DNA from: Malus domestica
Taxonomy: Eukaryota; Streptophyta; Magnoliopsida; Rosales; Rosaceae
DNA length: 64,000 bases
NCBI RefSeq assembly: GCF_042453785.1
Contig: NC_091661.1
Coordinates: 25,535,501-25,599,500 of the forward strand
Direction: 5' to 3'
Shown: positions 45,350-56,306 of the stretch, piece by piece
How the letters are laid out: each line of letters opens with the position of its first letter
Position numbering within the stretch: position 1 is the first letter of the stretch
Program-made: the position numbers and the translations under genes
The notes under the pieces: generated by a model
Seen by the model: the letters and a program-made list of their open reading frames with translations, nothing else
The model's database searches: none
Told to the model about the DNA's origin: nothing

Positions 45350-48025
45350 ATGGCCTCCACGTACCGTGATCGGACCTCCGAGTTCCGATCACTCTCCCAG
45401 ACCCTCCAGAAAATCGGAGGAATCGCAGCCGTTCATCAAGCGCAGAATTCCTCATCTCCCTCCAAATCTCCCGGACCCGCCTCTTCTGGATCTGAGTTCA
45501 ACAAGAAGGCCTCCCGGATCGGGTTGGGGATCCAGGAAACTTCTCAGAAGATCGCACGGCTCGCCCAGTGTATTTACCGTTTCCACCTCTCCTTTTAATT
45601 TCCGCTATTAAATACTTGTGATTTCATTCCTAGCTGTTTGGTTGCCGAGAAAATGTAGGAAAGTTGCAAAATTTAACTATTTAAGTTGGAATTTGATGCA
45701 TTAGTTTACTTTTAACTGTGAAGAATTCAGCTAAGCATTGTTCAAGAACTTCAAACCGACTAGCTGTAGGAAAGTTTAGATCTTGGTATGAGCTAAGGTT
45801 TTAGAGCTTTGAAATACTTTCAGGGATTGATTGCTGATTAAGTGTCAGATATGAATCATATGATCAGATTTTTAATTGAGTTTTCAAACTGATTGTATTG
45901 CGTTTGAAGAATAATCTTGCCGAAAATTTTGCTTAGAAAACTCAGGGCCTGGGATTTCTTCTGGAAGGGGTTAGAAGTGCTTCTTGGTCATAGAAGCTCT
46001 TTCTGGAGAAGCCCCTGAACGATGCTTATTCAGGAAGCACTTCCCTTGAATATTTAATAAAAATTTCAACAAGTTTCTAATGGAAGCGCTTCTAGCAGAA
46101 GCGCTTATGAGTACAAGCATTTCCTCTAGAAGCAATCCCAAATGAGACCTCAGTACTGTAATTGGTGAAATTTCTTTTGCTATTGGGTTTGGAATCACTT
46201 CGGAACATTATTGGCTGGGGGAGGTTATCTCGACCTAACAATTGTGCTTGCTGTGTGTTAATCTGCAGTGGCGAAGAGGTCATCTATGTTCGATGACCCG
46301 ACTATGGAAATCCAGGAATTAACTGCTTTGGTGAAGAATGACATTACAACACTAAATGTGGCTCTCACAGATTTGCAAACCATTCAAAACATGGAAATAG
46401 CTGATGGAAGTTATTCCCAGGATAAGGTTGTGCATTCAACAGCCGTTTGTGATGACTTGAAAAGCAAACTTATGGGGGCAACCAAACAGCTTCAAGATGT
46501 GTTAACCATTAGAACAGAGGTTAGTGCGTCTTTTTTGTTCTACACAGTCCATATGTCTTATTGTTTCCTTACGGTTCTATGATTTTTGTACCCTCAGAAC
46601 ATCAAGGCTCACGAGAACAGGAGGCAGATATTTTCCACAAATGCATCAAGAGAAAACCCTTTTCGGAATCCTGCAAAAACTGTGACCGCACCTGCTCCCT
46701 GGTCAACTCCCTCCAGGGCACCCAGCAATTTGCAAGCATCACCGTGAGTATTTCTTAATAAAAATCAACTAATATTGAAGTCTGCATATGTTCCGATGGT
46801 AGGCCTTCCACTGTTCTGGTGCCGGTAATTTATTCATTGTTTCTCATTTCTCTCTCTCTCTCTCTCTCTCTCCAGATTGCCATCGAAGGATGTTCAAGCT
46901 GGCAACCAACTAAGGTATGTTGGCTCCAGAAAAAAAAAATGAAATTTCTTATTCATCTCTTCTGGTCATTTCCTTACAAATACCTCTGGAACACTGCTAC
47001 ATACATCATGCTTGCATATGAACTTCATATACTTCCAACCATAAATATGATAAACTCACTTCCTCGCAGTATTCTTTTTTTCATCATTTCTTCATGCCTG
47101 AAGTACTTGTAGGAGCCATAGATCTAGCCTCTCCCTTTTTTCTCTGGTCCTCCATAATTACAGGGTAGATGTACGTATGGCTGCCAAATCTGCTACTAAA
47201 GACTATCACCTATAGTTTCAGCTATCTTCTTTCTTTTTAGAAGTGCAACGTTTTCTCCTTTACTTCCGGATAGCATCTAAAGAAGGCAGCATCTGGCCTT
47301 TGTCTACTTGGATGATTGCTCAATTAACAAAAATCCATAAATTACGTGTAGAGCAGCCACTAGGATAGGACTCGTAGTAGTTGTGTCGTGCAAGTAAATT
47401 TTCTCTGTTCTGAATTTCTGATATTGAAGATTTTGTTAAGTTCCGAAAGTACGGTGATAAATTGATTTGGTTTATGAAGATCTATTTATAGATACATGTT
47501 GATGGAAATTAACTGCTTATTTTAAACGTTGCCAAGTCAGACGAAGGTTAGCTGCAGATAATCCTCCATCACAGCAGATGGAAATGTCCATGTTACAGCA
47601 GGTAGTTCCACAGCAACAAGATTATACACAAGGCCGGGCTGTTGCCCTTCACAATGTAGAATCTACGATTACCGAACTGAGTGGGATCTTTACACATTTG
47701 GCTACCATGGTTGCACATCAAGGGGAACTCGCTATCAGGTTTTCTCTTTTTGCTTGCGGAACCATCAAATAGTGTTGTGTTTGAAGCTGTCACTAATGCT
47801 AGATGCACTTTTCATAGGCTTGTTCATGGCATGTTGTCCTGAATCTGTCTTGTTGGTGTGAGCAGGATTGACGACAACATGGAAGAATCATTGTCAAATG
47901 TTGATGGTGCACACAGCGCTTTACTAAGGAATCTCACCCGAATATCATCAAACAGGTGGCTTATGATCAAGATCTTTGCCATTTTGATATTTTTCCTGAT
48001 GGTCTTCATCTTCTTTGTGGCCTAA
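45350..48025 (+). CDS. SYP31: Syntaxin SYP31, Golgi Qa-SNARE (Sed5-like)
   Basis: Membrane-fusion protein of the early secretory pathway. Six exons: 45350-45569, 46269-46519, 46598-46743, 46876-46914, 47541-47738, 47866-48025, all GT-AG and in phase, 337 residues. The N-terminal peptide YRDRTSEF is the syntaxin-5 type Sly1-binding motif; SEFNKKASRIGLGIQETSQK follows, then LAKRSSMFDDPTMEIQELT. The SNARE helix includes VESTITELSGIF and zero-layer Gln279 (AHQGE), and ends in a tail anchor (about 317-337, WLMIKIFAILIFFLM). The SYP31 pattern (GIQETSQ, CDDLKSKLMGATKQLQDVL) separates it from SYP32. The frame is open upstream to an in-frame ATG at 45164, but SYP31 proteins begin at the M of MASTYRDRT, so 45350 is preferred. 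Intron 1 contains a foldback element. Confidence 0.94.
45953..46147. mobile_element. Foldback repeat in SYP31 intron 1
   Basis: GGGATTTCTTCTGGAAG at the left mirrors CCTCTAGAAGCAATCCC at the right; AGAAGTGCTTC and AGAAGCGCTT words recur inside. A similar word set is seen near 48.75-48.86 kb. Non-coding. Confidence 0.55.
46849..46873 (+). repeat. CT microsatellite at an intron end in SYP31
   Basis: About twelve TC repeats directly before the acceptor CCAG of exon 4, replacing the usual polypyrimidine tract. Confidence 0.9.
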
Positions 48026-50524
48026 GTACCGAAAACTGAAAACTCGGCAATAGAATCCTTCATGATGGGTGATTAGGGTTATTCAACTCCGCGTGTGGTT
48101 ATTTTTTTACGAAGTTGGAGTATTGAAAGTGATATAGGGTTCTTTGTTCTGTATACTTGGTGGGCATCCGGTATGCCCATTTTTCGATTCTCGAGTGTTG
48201 CTTGTACAAGAATACCATTCGTTGTAGCATATACGGTTAGATCATTGAGCAATATGTTATGTATCTCTGTATCAACTGAAACAGCTTGCCATGCTTGTTT
48301 GAAAATGAGAAATAAAAAATTTCTCTAATTACTTTTCGTTTTTGTTGCCCTTTCAAATGAAATCGATAATCTATCTTGTAACTGTTTGTATGTCTCTCGC
48401 ACCCGGTCGAAAATAGTTGACAATCTCTTTGAAGGCCCACCAACCTAACTCCGCATGTGACTATAAACCTTCAAATTTACGTATCTGAGTTAAAGCGATA
48501 AGATTGATTGTACCAATCATTTATACCAAAACATTGGAAATTTGGAGTTGGAAGTGGAACTTTAACTCCTCCCCCACCTACCTTTTATACTTCAATCAAA
48601 TGGGTTCATACTGCTACTCGGTAGTCGGTACACTGCTAAGTTAGGGCAGGACCTTCAATAATGTTCCAAGCTTTAGTCCAAGTCATGTCCCACATATTGC
48701 AAAAATGACAATAAAGCACTTCTAATTATGTTTGTTAGAAAAATCTAAAGTGTTTCTAACTTATAGAAGCGTTTTTGGAGCAATACCTCCCATACTGGAA
48801 AAACACTTGAGTAGCGCTTATGGGCATAAGTGCTTCTTGCACGAGCCCTAGGTTCAGTTTACGACCTACTTGATTGTTAAAATTGGGAGTTTTGGGCTTG
48901 TAACCTTGTGCCCCGCACACATGTTCTGCTACGTTGTGATTGTGTGGTCCTACGCGGCAGGCTCTAATCAATATTTTTAGTTACAAATATCTTAACTACG
49001 GTTAATGCATAAGGCAACACACACAGAGTAAGATAACGGTGTGCCATCCATCTCTTTGAGAGTGTCGGGCTGTGAGTGTGATGCCATATGCAACGCAGAT
49101 GCCAGACAACTGTCCCCAAAACTTTGATTGCGGTTTTGCTGAAGTGGGAAGAGTAACGGAAGTTAGAGCAAGCAAATGAGAGTTCAGAAATCGGGAAAGG
49201 GACACAAATAAGTGAGTTCACTTTGCAGCACAGTTTCTGTGAGCGTTAATGGATGCAAAAACGTTGGGAGCCATTTGTGGCAGACAAAAATCCAAAATTC
49301 AAGTCTCCAAGTCCATGATATATTTCATATAAGATTGGGCAGGTGGTGGAAGGTGCCCTTTGAAAAGACTTGTGCAAACTAACACATGGTCCGTGGAATT
49401 TGACACTGCTAGAGCAGTAGGCTGATGGTTCTCCAATATCAAATATTCTCATATAGTCATATATATCTTCGGTTATACAGCAGAATCTTCACTCCGATAC
49501 GGTCAACAGTAATTAGATATTACCTCCTTGTCAGCGGACACAGAGATAAACTCCGTCATATATGCATGATGTTGTAGTGTAAAGTGTGGAGCAAGAAAGA
49601 AATTGCAAAGTTGAAAAGGATGGATTTGGTTGTTGTGGACAATGGGACATGTAGGAGATGATGGTCTTATTGAGAGGCTTCTCTCCTAAGGTCCTTTTTT
49701 GTATGAGTCGGCAGATTAATCTTGTAGTAAATTAAGCTATCAATTTAAATAATTCTTGTTACACGGAAATAAAATACTAATAGATAAAACAAAACAAAAA
49801 ACAAAAAAAAAATAAGTAGAGAGAAGAAGGTTTCACGTCATATCGAATATATTCTATCTGCAAAACCTAGTCTCCTCATCGAATATCTAAGCCCAGCAAA
49901 TCCAATTGCATTTGCCTAGTAACTTTACACATCCAATTTCATCCTTTTTTTTATATATCAATAATATTCAAACCCACCTAGTTACCAAGCATCAAAAAAA
50001 TTGAGATTGTGTGGTTGGGAAAGGAAAGGGATATGGAGAAGAGAGACGGTAGGGGAAGAAGACATAAGGTTTTACACGAGTTTTTTTTTTTAATAAATTT
50101 AATCACTTTGCATGATTATTATGATTTGGTGTAATATGAATTATTTAAGTTGATAGCTTAATCTACTATAAAATTAATTTGAGGGCTCATATAAAAAATA
50201 ACTTCACATGTATGAGGACCTTAAAAAAGCAGTTATGTGGTCTTATTTAGTATGATTTTGAGTTGAACCATTTTGATGTTTTTGCCTACTTTGATTTCCA
50301 CTCTATACCTAATTTGATGTAATCTTTGATCTTTCCATGATTTTGTTGCATAACTAAGAGATAAAAGGTTTGGTTTGGTTTCGAATACAACTCCTTAATT
50401 CTGTTTACTTTGCATGTTTTGTTCTTATAAACAGAGAGATAGAATTTCGAACTTGAAATTTCTTACTTAGAGAAAATAGTAGTAATGATATTCCAATTTT
50501 AATTTAATTAGAGCAATAGTTAAA

Positions 50525-50650
50525 GTTGATTCGAACTTGAGGGACCATTGCTACAATTTGATTAAAGTTGAGGGAGCATTGCACAAATTTGACTAAAGTC
50601 GAGGGGCCATTACTCCAATGGGTTAAAATCGAGAGACGATTATTACAATT
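50525..50650. repeat. Tandem repeat of about 37 bp
   Basis: Three to four diverged units of the kind GAGGGACCATTGCTACAATT plus TGATTAAAGTT. A further ACCATTACGCTACAATTTCC near 50806 is the same word displaced. Non-coding. Confidence 0.65.
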
Positions 50651-51159
50651 TTCGCATTTGGTTTTTCATATTTGCCCATTTGATTCAGCCTCAAGTACGT
50701 GGCACATGATTCGTTTTAACAGAAATTCTAAGGAAGTTGACGAAAATGACCATACATACACGTTTTAATGAATTAAATGATCAATAGTCACAAATTTTTA
50801 ATTGAGGAACCATTACGCTACAATTTCCTCTTACTCACGTAAATATGATCCAAAATTTACGCAGAGCATAAGATTAACGTACGTAAGTGCATGAAACTTA
50901 CAAGGGACTCGTTAATACAATTACTAATGCTACTTATCACTAATTAATGCTTATATTTGGCCTAATAATAATTATCAGTCATGCAAATAAAGTTGAAAAA
51001 ATTAGTGGACCAAACGCCCAAATCATATTACATCCAAACCAGTCATTACTAAATTTTCATGCTGATTCAGAGTCAATGATTAGCCATAAGCCGCATAAAC
51101 TTGAAGAAGATGCTTGTATAATTAATTAAACATTCAGCAGCATTAAACACAACAGAATG

Positions 51160-51300
51160 ACCCAATGGTTGATAACAAATTTCGTGTCCGTATTTTATAT
51201 GGCATGTTTTGGGTTCGATTCATTGTGTTATGTGAATCACATGATAGTCGTCAGGAAGAGATTAAAATATCTTTGTAAGTCTTCCAAATCTCTAAAAAAA
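51160..51300 (+). mobile_element. tRNA-derived SINE-like element, copy 1
   Basis: CCAATGGTTGATAAC resembles an A box, and about 50 bp later TTGGGTTCGATTCATTG resembles a B box. Downstream it shares TGAATCACA, TCAGGAAGAGATTAAAATAT and TTTGTAAGTCTTCC-type sequence with the element near 53.8 kb. No poly-A tail or target duplication was established. Confidence 0.45.
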
Positions 51301-52705
51301 TATAAACTATTATAACTATGCCGTCAACTAGTCCTTTTTTTTTAAAAGAAAAAAGAAAGAAAAACATTCAACAGCATTATTCCATCAAATTAATGATTGA
51401 TAATATATTAAAATGTTGTGTTTTGCACTCTCGATTGAGCCGATGGATTATGGTGTGGCCCGGTGAGGCACTTTGGAATGGGATTAGAAATGATGAATGT
51501 TCTAGTCAGCATTCATAGATTTTGGTCCTACATTAATAATTAATTTCCATCATTGATGAAATTTTATTTCCAACAAGAGGTTAGCGATTTTTCTCATTCG
51601 AGCGGTATTATAATTTAAAACTAGAAAAATAATTTTTACACTATTTTTTGAACTCATTTGAAATTATTTTTAAAGTGGCTGAAATTATTTTTGATGAAAA
51701 TGTTTTTAAACTAATCTTTAGTAAAAATGCAAGTGAATTCTAACTAAACTTCCAAACAAGCTATTTAGCTACATGACATTTGTATCGAATAAAGCAAAAC
51801 ATAAAATGTGTGCATTAAATATTTTTTTCTAACTAAACTACAAGGTGAGAAATTGAACTTGTGTACGTACTTTCTGAATATAAATATACATGCAATAGAT
51901 CTTTTATTTATTTTTTTATCTCAAAAAAATTTAAATCATTTTATTTTATAAACTTTTAAATCCTTTCTTTTATGGGTGCAAAAATCTGTCCCAGGATGCT
52001 TGACCAAGACAGATTCTGGGAGGAGAACAAAAATTGACCAAAAAAAATACTTGTAAGAAAATACTATAGATATCAAATTTTATAAATTACGTGATGTGAC
52101 AGATAATGATTAAATTATTTTTTTAATGATTTAAAAGAAAAAGAATAATAATCAAACGACACATCCTGTAATTTACAATAGATGAAAAAAAACCAAGTAA
52201 ATCCTAACGTAGCCTTGTGCAGATGGAAAAAAGTCAAATAAATCAAATAAATCCAATATTTTCCTTTTCAGTCTTATTGCAAGAAAGTATTCTTTTATTT
52301 TGTGGGGTACCCTACGAATTCCTTGTGATAATTATGGCATTTTTGGACCTTTGCCTTGCATATGAGTTTTGAAAAATAATCTCACTTCATCACCACCCAA
52401 ATTTGTCATGCTGATATGATTAGAGATGTTAGTGGTAGGTGCAATTTGCAAATATTGGAGAATTGTAGTGATGGGAGGAGAGGAGTTCATGGATTTCTCT
52501 ACGATACGGTCGTAGGAATTCGATGTATGTACAATTTTATCTTTCTCTATTAGGGTATAGTAACTCGAATAACTCAATCTGACTATATTCTCGTTAAGTA
52601 CTCAAATAATTTTCTTTTACTGTATATAAGATTAAAGAGAGAGCATTGTGGCTTAAGTAGAACCTTAGTTATATATCATGGTTTCTAGAAGATTTTTTAA
52701 CTAAA

Positions 52706-53062
52706 AAGGTTTTTGAGATTGACATAATTCTTCATTTTGATCCTTGTGTTTTAAAATCAATAGAATTCGTCCCTGAGATTGTTCACCGTCAATCATTTTG
52801 GTCATTCCGTGAAAAATTTCCGTTGAATAAGACCAAAATGACAAAAATACCCTCAAAATTTGTTAAATCATTTAGGCCCATTATTTATTAAATTTAAGAT
52901 ATTTTTGTCATTTTGATTCTTTTTTAATAAAGATCTTTCACAGAATGACCAAAATGATTGGTGGTGTACAAACTTATAGATCATTTCTATCGATTTCAAA
53001 TCTCAATGATGAAAGTGAAGAATTATACTAATTTCAGGGATCATTTTGGCTAAAATGTCTTT
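52706..53062. mobile_element. Foldback repeat family B, copy 4 (most complete)
   Basis: GAGATTGACATAATTCTTCA and TTTTGGTCATTCCGTGAAAA at the left mirror the right arm GACCAAAATGATTGGTGG ... GAAGAATTATACTAATTTC. The arms of about 150 bp surround GGCCCATTATTTATT. About 357 bp. Confidence 0.8.
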
Positions 53063-53104
53063 CTAGAATCCATAATCTTCTTGCTATATACAATGTATAT
53101 ATTA

Positions 53105-53258
53105 TGGGAACTTTAACGAAAAACTCTTGGTACTGTTGACTTTAACGAAAAACCACATTTTTATACTAAAAAGTCAATCATGGTACTATTTACTTTACCC
53201 TTTATTTTGTCATTATCTTTAAAACTCAAAGTTTTCAAACCATTTTCATTAATTTTCC
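53105..53258. mobile_element. MITE family A, copy 5
   Basis: 154 bp: TGGGAACTTTAACGAAAAACT at the left and TCATTAATTTTCC at the right, with perfect 9-bp duplication TATATATTA at 53096-53104 and 53259-53267. The ends match as short inverted repeats (GGRAAnTT). This copy supports a Mutator-type origin of the family. Confidence 0.88.
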
Positions 53259-53796
53259 TATATATTAATGCAACATTATACATATTCTCCGCATCGATGT
53301 TACTTAACTAAAAAATTGAATGAAATACTTGTTAAGTGTACACATTATTTGAACACTGTTTGGCTCCTTATCCATAACGATTCAAATACTTTCTATAATT
53401 ATGCGTTTGTACGTTTACTACCGGTCTAGCTTTACTGTTTAATGTTTTTTAATCGTTATCTTAATTCTCTCACTAATCCCAAAATTAATGTTGTTTAGGG
53501 TTGGGCGCCGGCATGCGTGATGCATAATATATACTTTTAGTATTCACAAAAGGTTAACGGGGTAGGGTTACTTTGATAACTCAACAAGAACTAGCTAGAT
53601 TACCTCTACCTAATGATTCTCTTAATCTCATGGGTTACTTTAAAACGGCTGATAGAGATGCAAATTTGTCCATACAAATCGATTCGATAGGCACTATTAG
53701 GTTAGGATGATGTCCCTAAAAATTAAACTAAATGAATAATTAAGGCGGTGAGCCATGCAAATTTTAATTAATGAATTAATTAGCATAAAACTATCA

Positions 53797-53935
53797 TGGG
53801 ATGGTTTAGTGGTTGACGACGAATTTTAAGTTGTATTCTATACTGCAAGTTCTATGTTCAATTCCTAGTTCTAATGAATCACACGTTTGTGACCAGGAGA
53901 ATGTTGAAATGCCTATGTAAATATTTCCGGCCCTT
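53797..53935 (+). mobile_element. tRNA-derived SINE-like element, copy 2
   Basis: ATGGTTTAGTGGTTGACGAC fits an A box and TGTTCAATTCCTAGTTC a B box, about 50 bp apart. Downstream GAATCACACGTTTGTGACCA and GGAGAATGTTGAAATGCC follow as in copy 1. A third, reversed tRNA-like piece may lie at 57.95-58.1 kb in an intron. Confidence 0.5.
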
Positions 53936-55361
53936 TTAAAGAATGGACTGACGTGACGAAGCCAATAGTTAATCTTCATTTTTGAATAAAAAAGGAAAAA
54001 AAAATAGTTAGCATGAATTATGAGTCAGAGTGAGATAATTGAGAAAAGAGAGACAGAGAGCATATTATGGAAAAGCTAAGTAAAAAGATGAAGAACCAAG
54101 TGAGAAGGAGGCCCCTCCACCCACTATAAGCATGTTTATTATCTAATCTCTAATGATAAAAAGGAAATTAGTAGACGTTACTTAATGGTGATTTTGATAG
54201 AGATTAAAGTCTCCATTTAAAGATTTGATTTTGCTTACTTTTGACTGCATGTTAAAAGAGTTGTTCACCAAATTCCTTAAAGAACGAGACTTTCTCTACA
54301 AAATTTCAATCATCAGATCTCTTCAAACTCATGTTATAAATAAATAAATCTGTTCTTTTTGTGAATATGTTACCAACTCATTCACGTTATGGGGCTGTAT
54401 AAGTCCATAACAAATCATTTTTTAACATACTTCTTTCGAAAGTGCATAATAACAGCCCAAGAAATTTATTGTACTAAGACCTAAAGGATCATCGAAAGAT
54501 TGAAAGATTCGAAACTAGTCAAGAAGACTTAACTTAAGCAATCAAATGACTCGGTCGGTAATAGGTTTGGGAGTCATCAACTTGTTATCCGCGATGTACG
54601 TTTAATTCGTGAAACGAGAGCTATATACTATTAACCACTCGAATCATAATATTATTATAATACGTGAGTTAGTAACAATATATTCAAGAAATATAACAAA
54701 TGCCTAGGGTAGGTACTAACTAACTACTAGCTCTTAAGTGTAATGTATTGGAAATAAGTAATTTTGTATTCTTCAGTCTTCATGATGAAAACTTAGAGTT
54801 TTCTTAAGAGTATAAGATAAGATGAATGATTATAATCACCTTGGGTTTGAAGTTAATTAGAGGAGATGTGCTAGCATACTTGGATTTCCATTATATGTAG
54901 AAATACTTCGCTTGCACGACGTGGATACAACGTGTAACGTTACAATTTGACATATGTACGTAAATATCAATTTCAAATTACAAGTCACATTAATAATGAC
55001 AAGGGGTTTAAATACATGGACCTGTCATTCTAATTGGCATTCTAAACAAACCCAACAGTAAAACAAATTATAATATATTTATAGTGTAATTACCATAATG
55101 AAGAATACTCGTTTTTTCTTTACCAATTTTTTTTGTCTAACATTTGTAACTAACGAATAAACTAAAGAAAAATCAAGCAATAAAAACAAAATTAGAGATG
55201 CAGAAAGAAAAAGAAAATGGGAGTGTAGTGGAATAAAATCTGCCATAATATTGTGCAACCTGAGACACAAAGAGGAGTAATTTGACACAAAAGACTGAAG
55301 CAGGCTTTTGTAGAGACAATCATCCAAGTTTTATCTATCCACCAACCTCCATTTCGGCCAT

Positions 55362-55368
55362 TATAAAA
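55362..55368 (+). promoter_or_regulatory. TATA box candidate of the AUX1-like gene
   Basis: TATAAAA, about 30 bp before the GA-rich leader. The distance to the ATG (about 940 bp) implies a long 5' UTR, perhaps with a leader intron. Confidence 0.4.
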
Positions 55369-55394
55369 CCACTTCAATATTTCTCACGCACACA

Positions 55395-55437
55395 GAGGAG
55401 AGAGAGAGAGAGGGAGGGAGGGAGAGAGAGAGAGAGG
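55395..55437 (+). repeat. GA microsatellite in the AUX1-like leader
   Basis: GAGAGA-type run with an embedded GGGAGGGAGG stretch, right after the presumed transcription start. GA repeats at this place are a known type of plant promoter element; length variation is expected. Confidence 0.9.
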
Positions 55438-56306
55438 TTCACTGAGTTCTCTGCAACAGTTGACAGAAACACAGTACACAGAGACAGAGAAACTGAGAAG
55501 AAAAAGGGTTCATGCTCTGGTAATTACATTGTTCATTTGCTCTACTGTCTTCTCAATTTCTTCTGAAATATATTATAAAATTGTGTTATATTTTCTTATA
55601 TGTAAAAGTAGTGGTCTTTCTGCAACTCTTTTCCTTCTCAGGTGCCAGATCTCTCTCTATTCTCTCAAAACCCAGGAATAAAAATCCCCAGAAAACAACA
55701 CTCACCACCTCTAAACAAACTTCCCTTTTCTTCCCCTTCTTTTCTTTTGTTTCGTTTCTCACAGAATCATCTTTGACTGCTGCCACAGAATTCGGCTGCG
55801 TCTGACACGAGTATTAAAAGTCTGCATCTTTATTTTTAAAGTTCCAACCTTTGGAAGTTTTCAGAATTAAAAACTCTCTGCAACGGCCAACCCAAGTGCT
55901 ACTGCAAGTGCATGCTCCTCTCTCTCTGCTTTCTTTTCATTCATTCAAAGACCAAAACGAGATAAATCACTATCTCTCTCCATCTCCCCTCTCTGTCTAT
56001 CTCTACTTTCTCTCTCTAGAGTGTGAGGAGTTAAAGAAGGTAACCGATTCTGCAGAGAGTCTCGCATTTTATTAAATCCCCATAAAAGCTTCCATTATAA
56101 ATCCCCAACAAACTCTCTTCCTCTTCACACATTTCCATCTCCCAAAAGAAAATCAGATTTTTTTTTTTGTTTGAGTTGAGTTGAGTATCTTTTTATCTCA
56201 CTTTCCTCTTGTTTGCCTTCTGGGTTTTGGTAATTGGAGTGATTAATTGTTAATCTCCTGGTTTAATCTGTCTGATAATTGTTTCAGATCATTTAATCCG
56301 TCAGCA

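Larger units (their letters stand above)
48026..55361. other. Intergenic between SYP31 and the AUX1-like gene
   Basis: About 7.3 kb without a supported gene. It holds the SYP31 3' UTR side, a repeat of about 37 bp at 50.5 kb, two SINE-like elements, a family B foldback and a family A MITE. Short open frames have no recognisable motif. The last kilobase before 55.36 kb should contain the promoter of the auxin carrier. Confidence 0.45.

Noticed and set aside
49246-49452. 68-codon minus-strand frame with mixed composition
   Set aside because: No known motif, no splice partners seen; not enough to call a gene.
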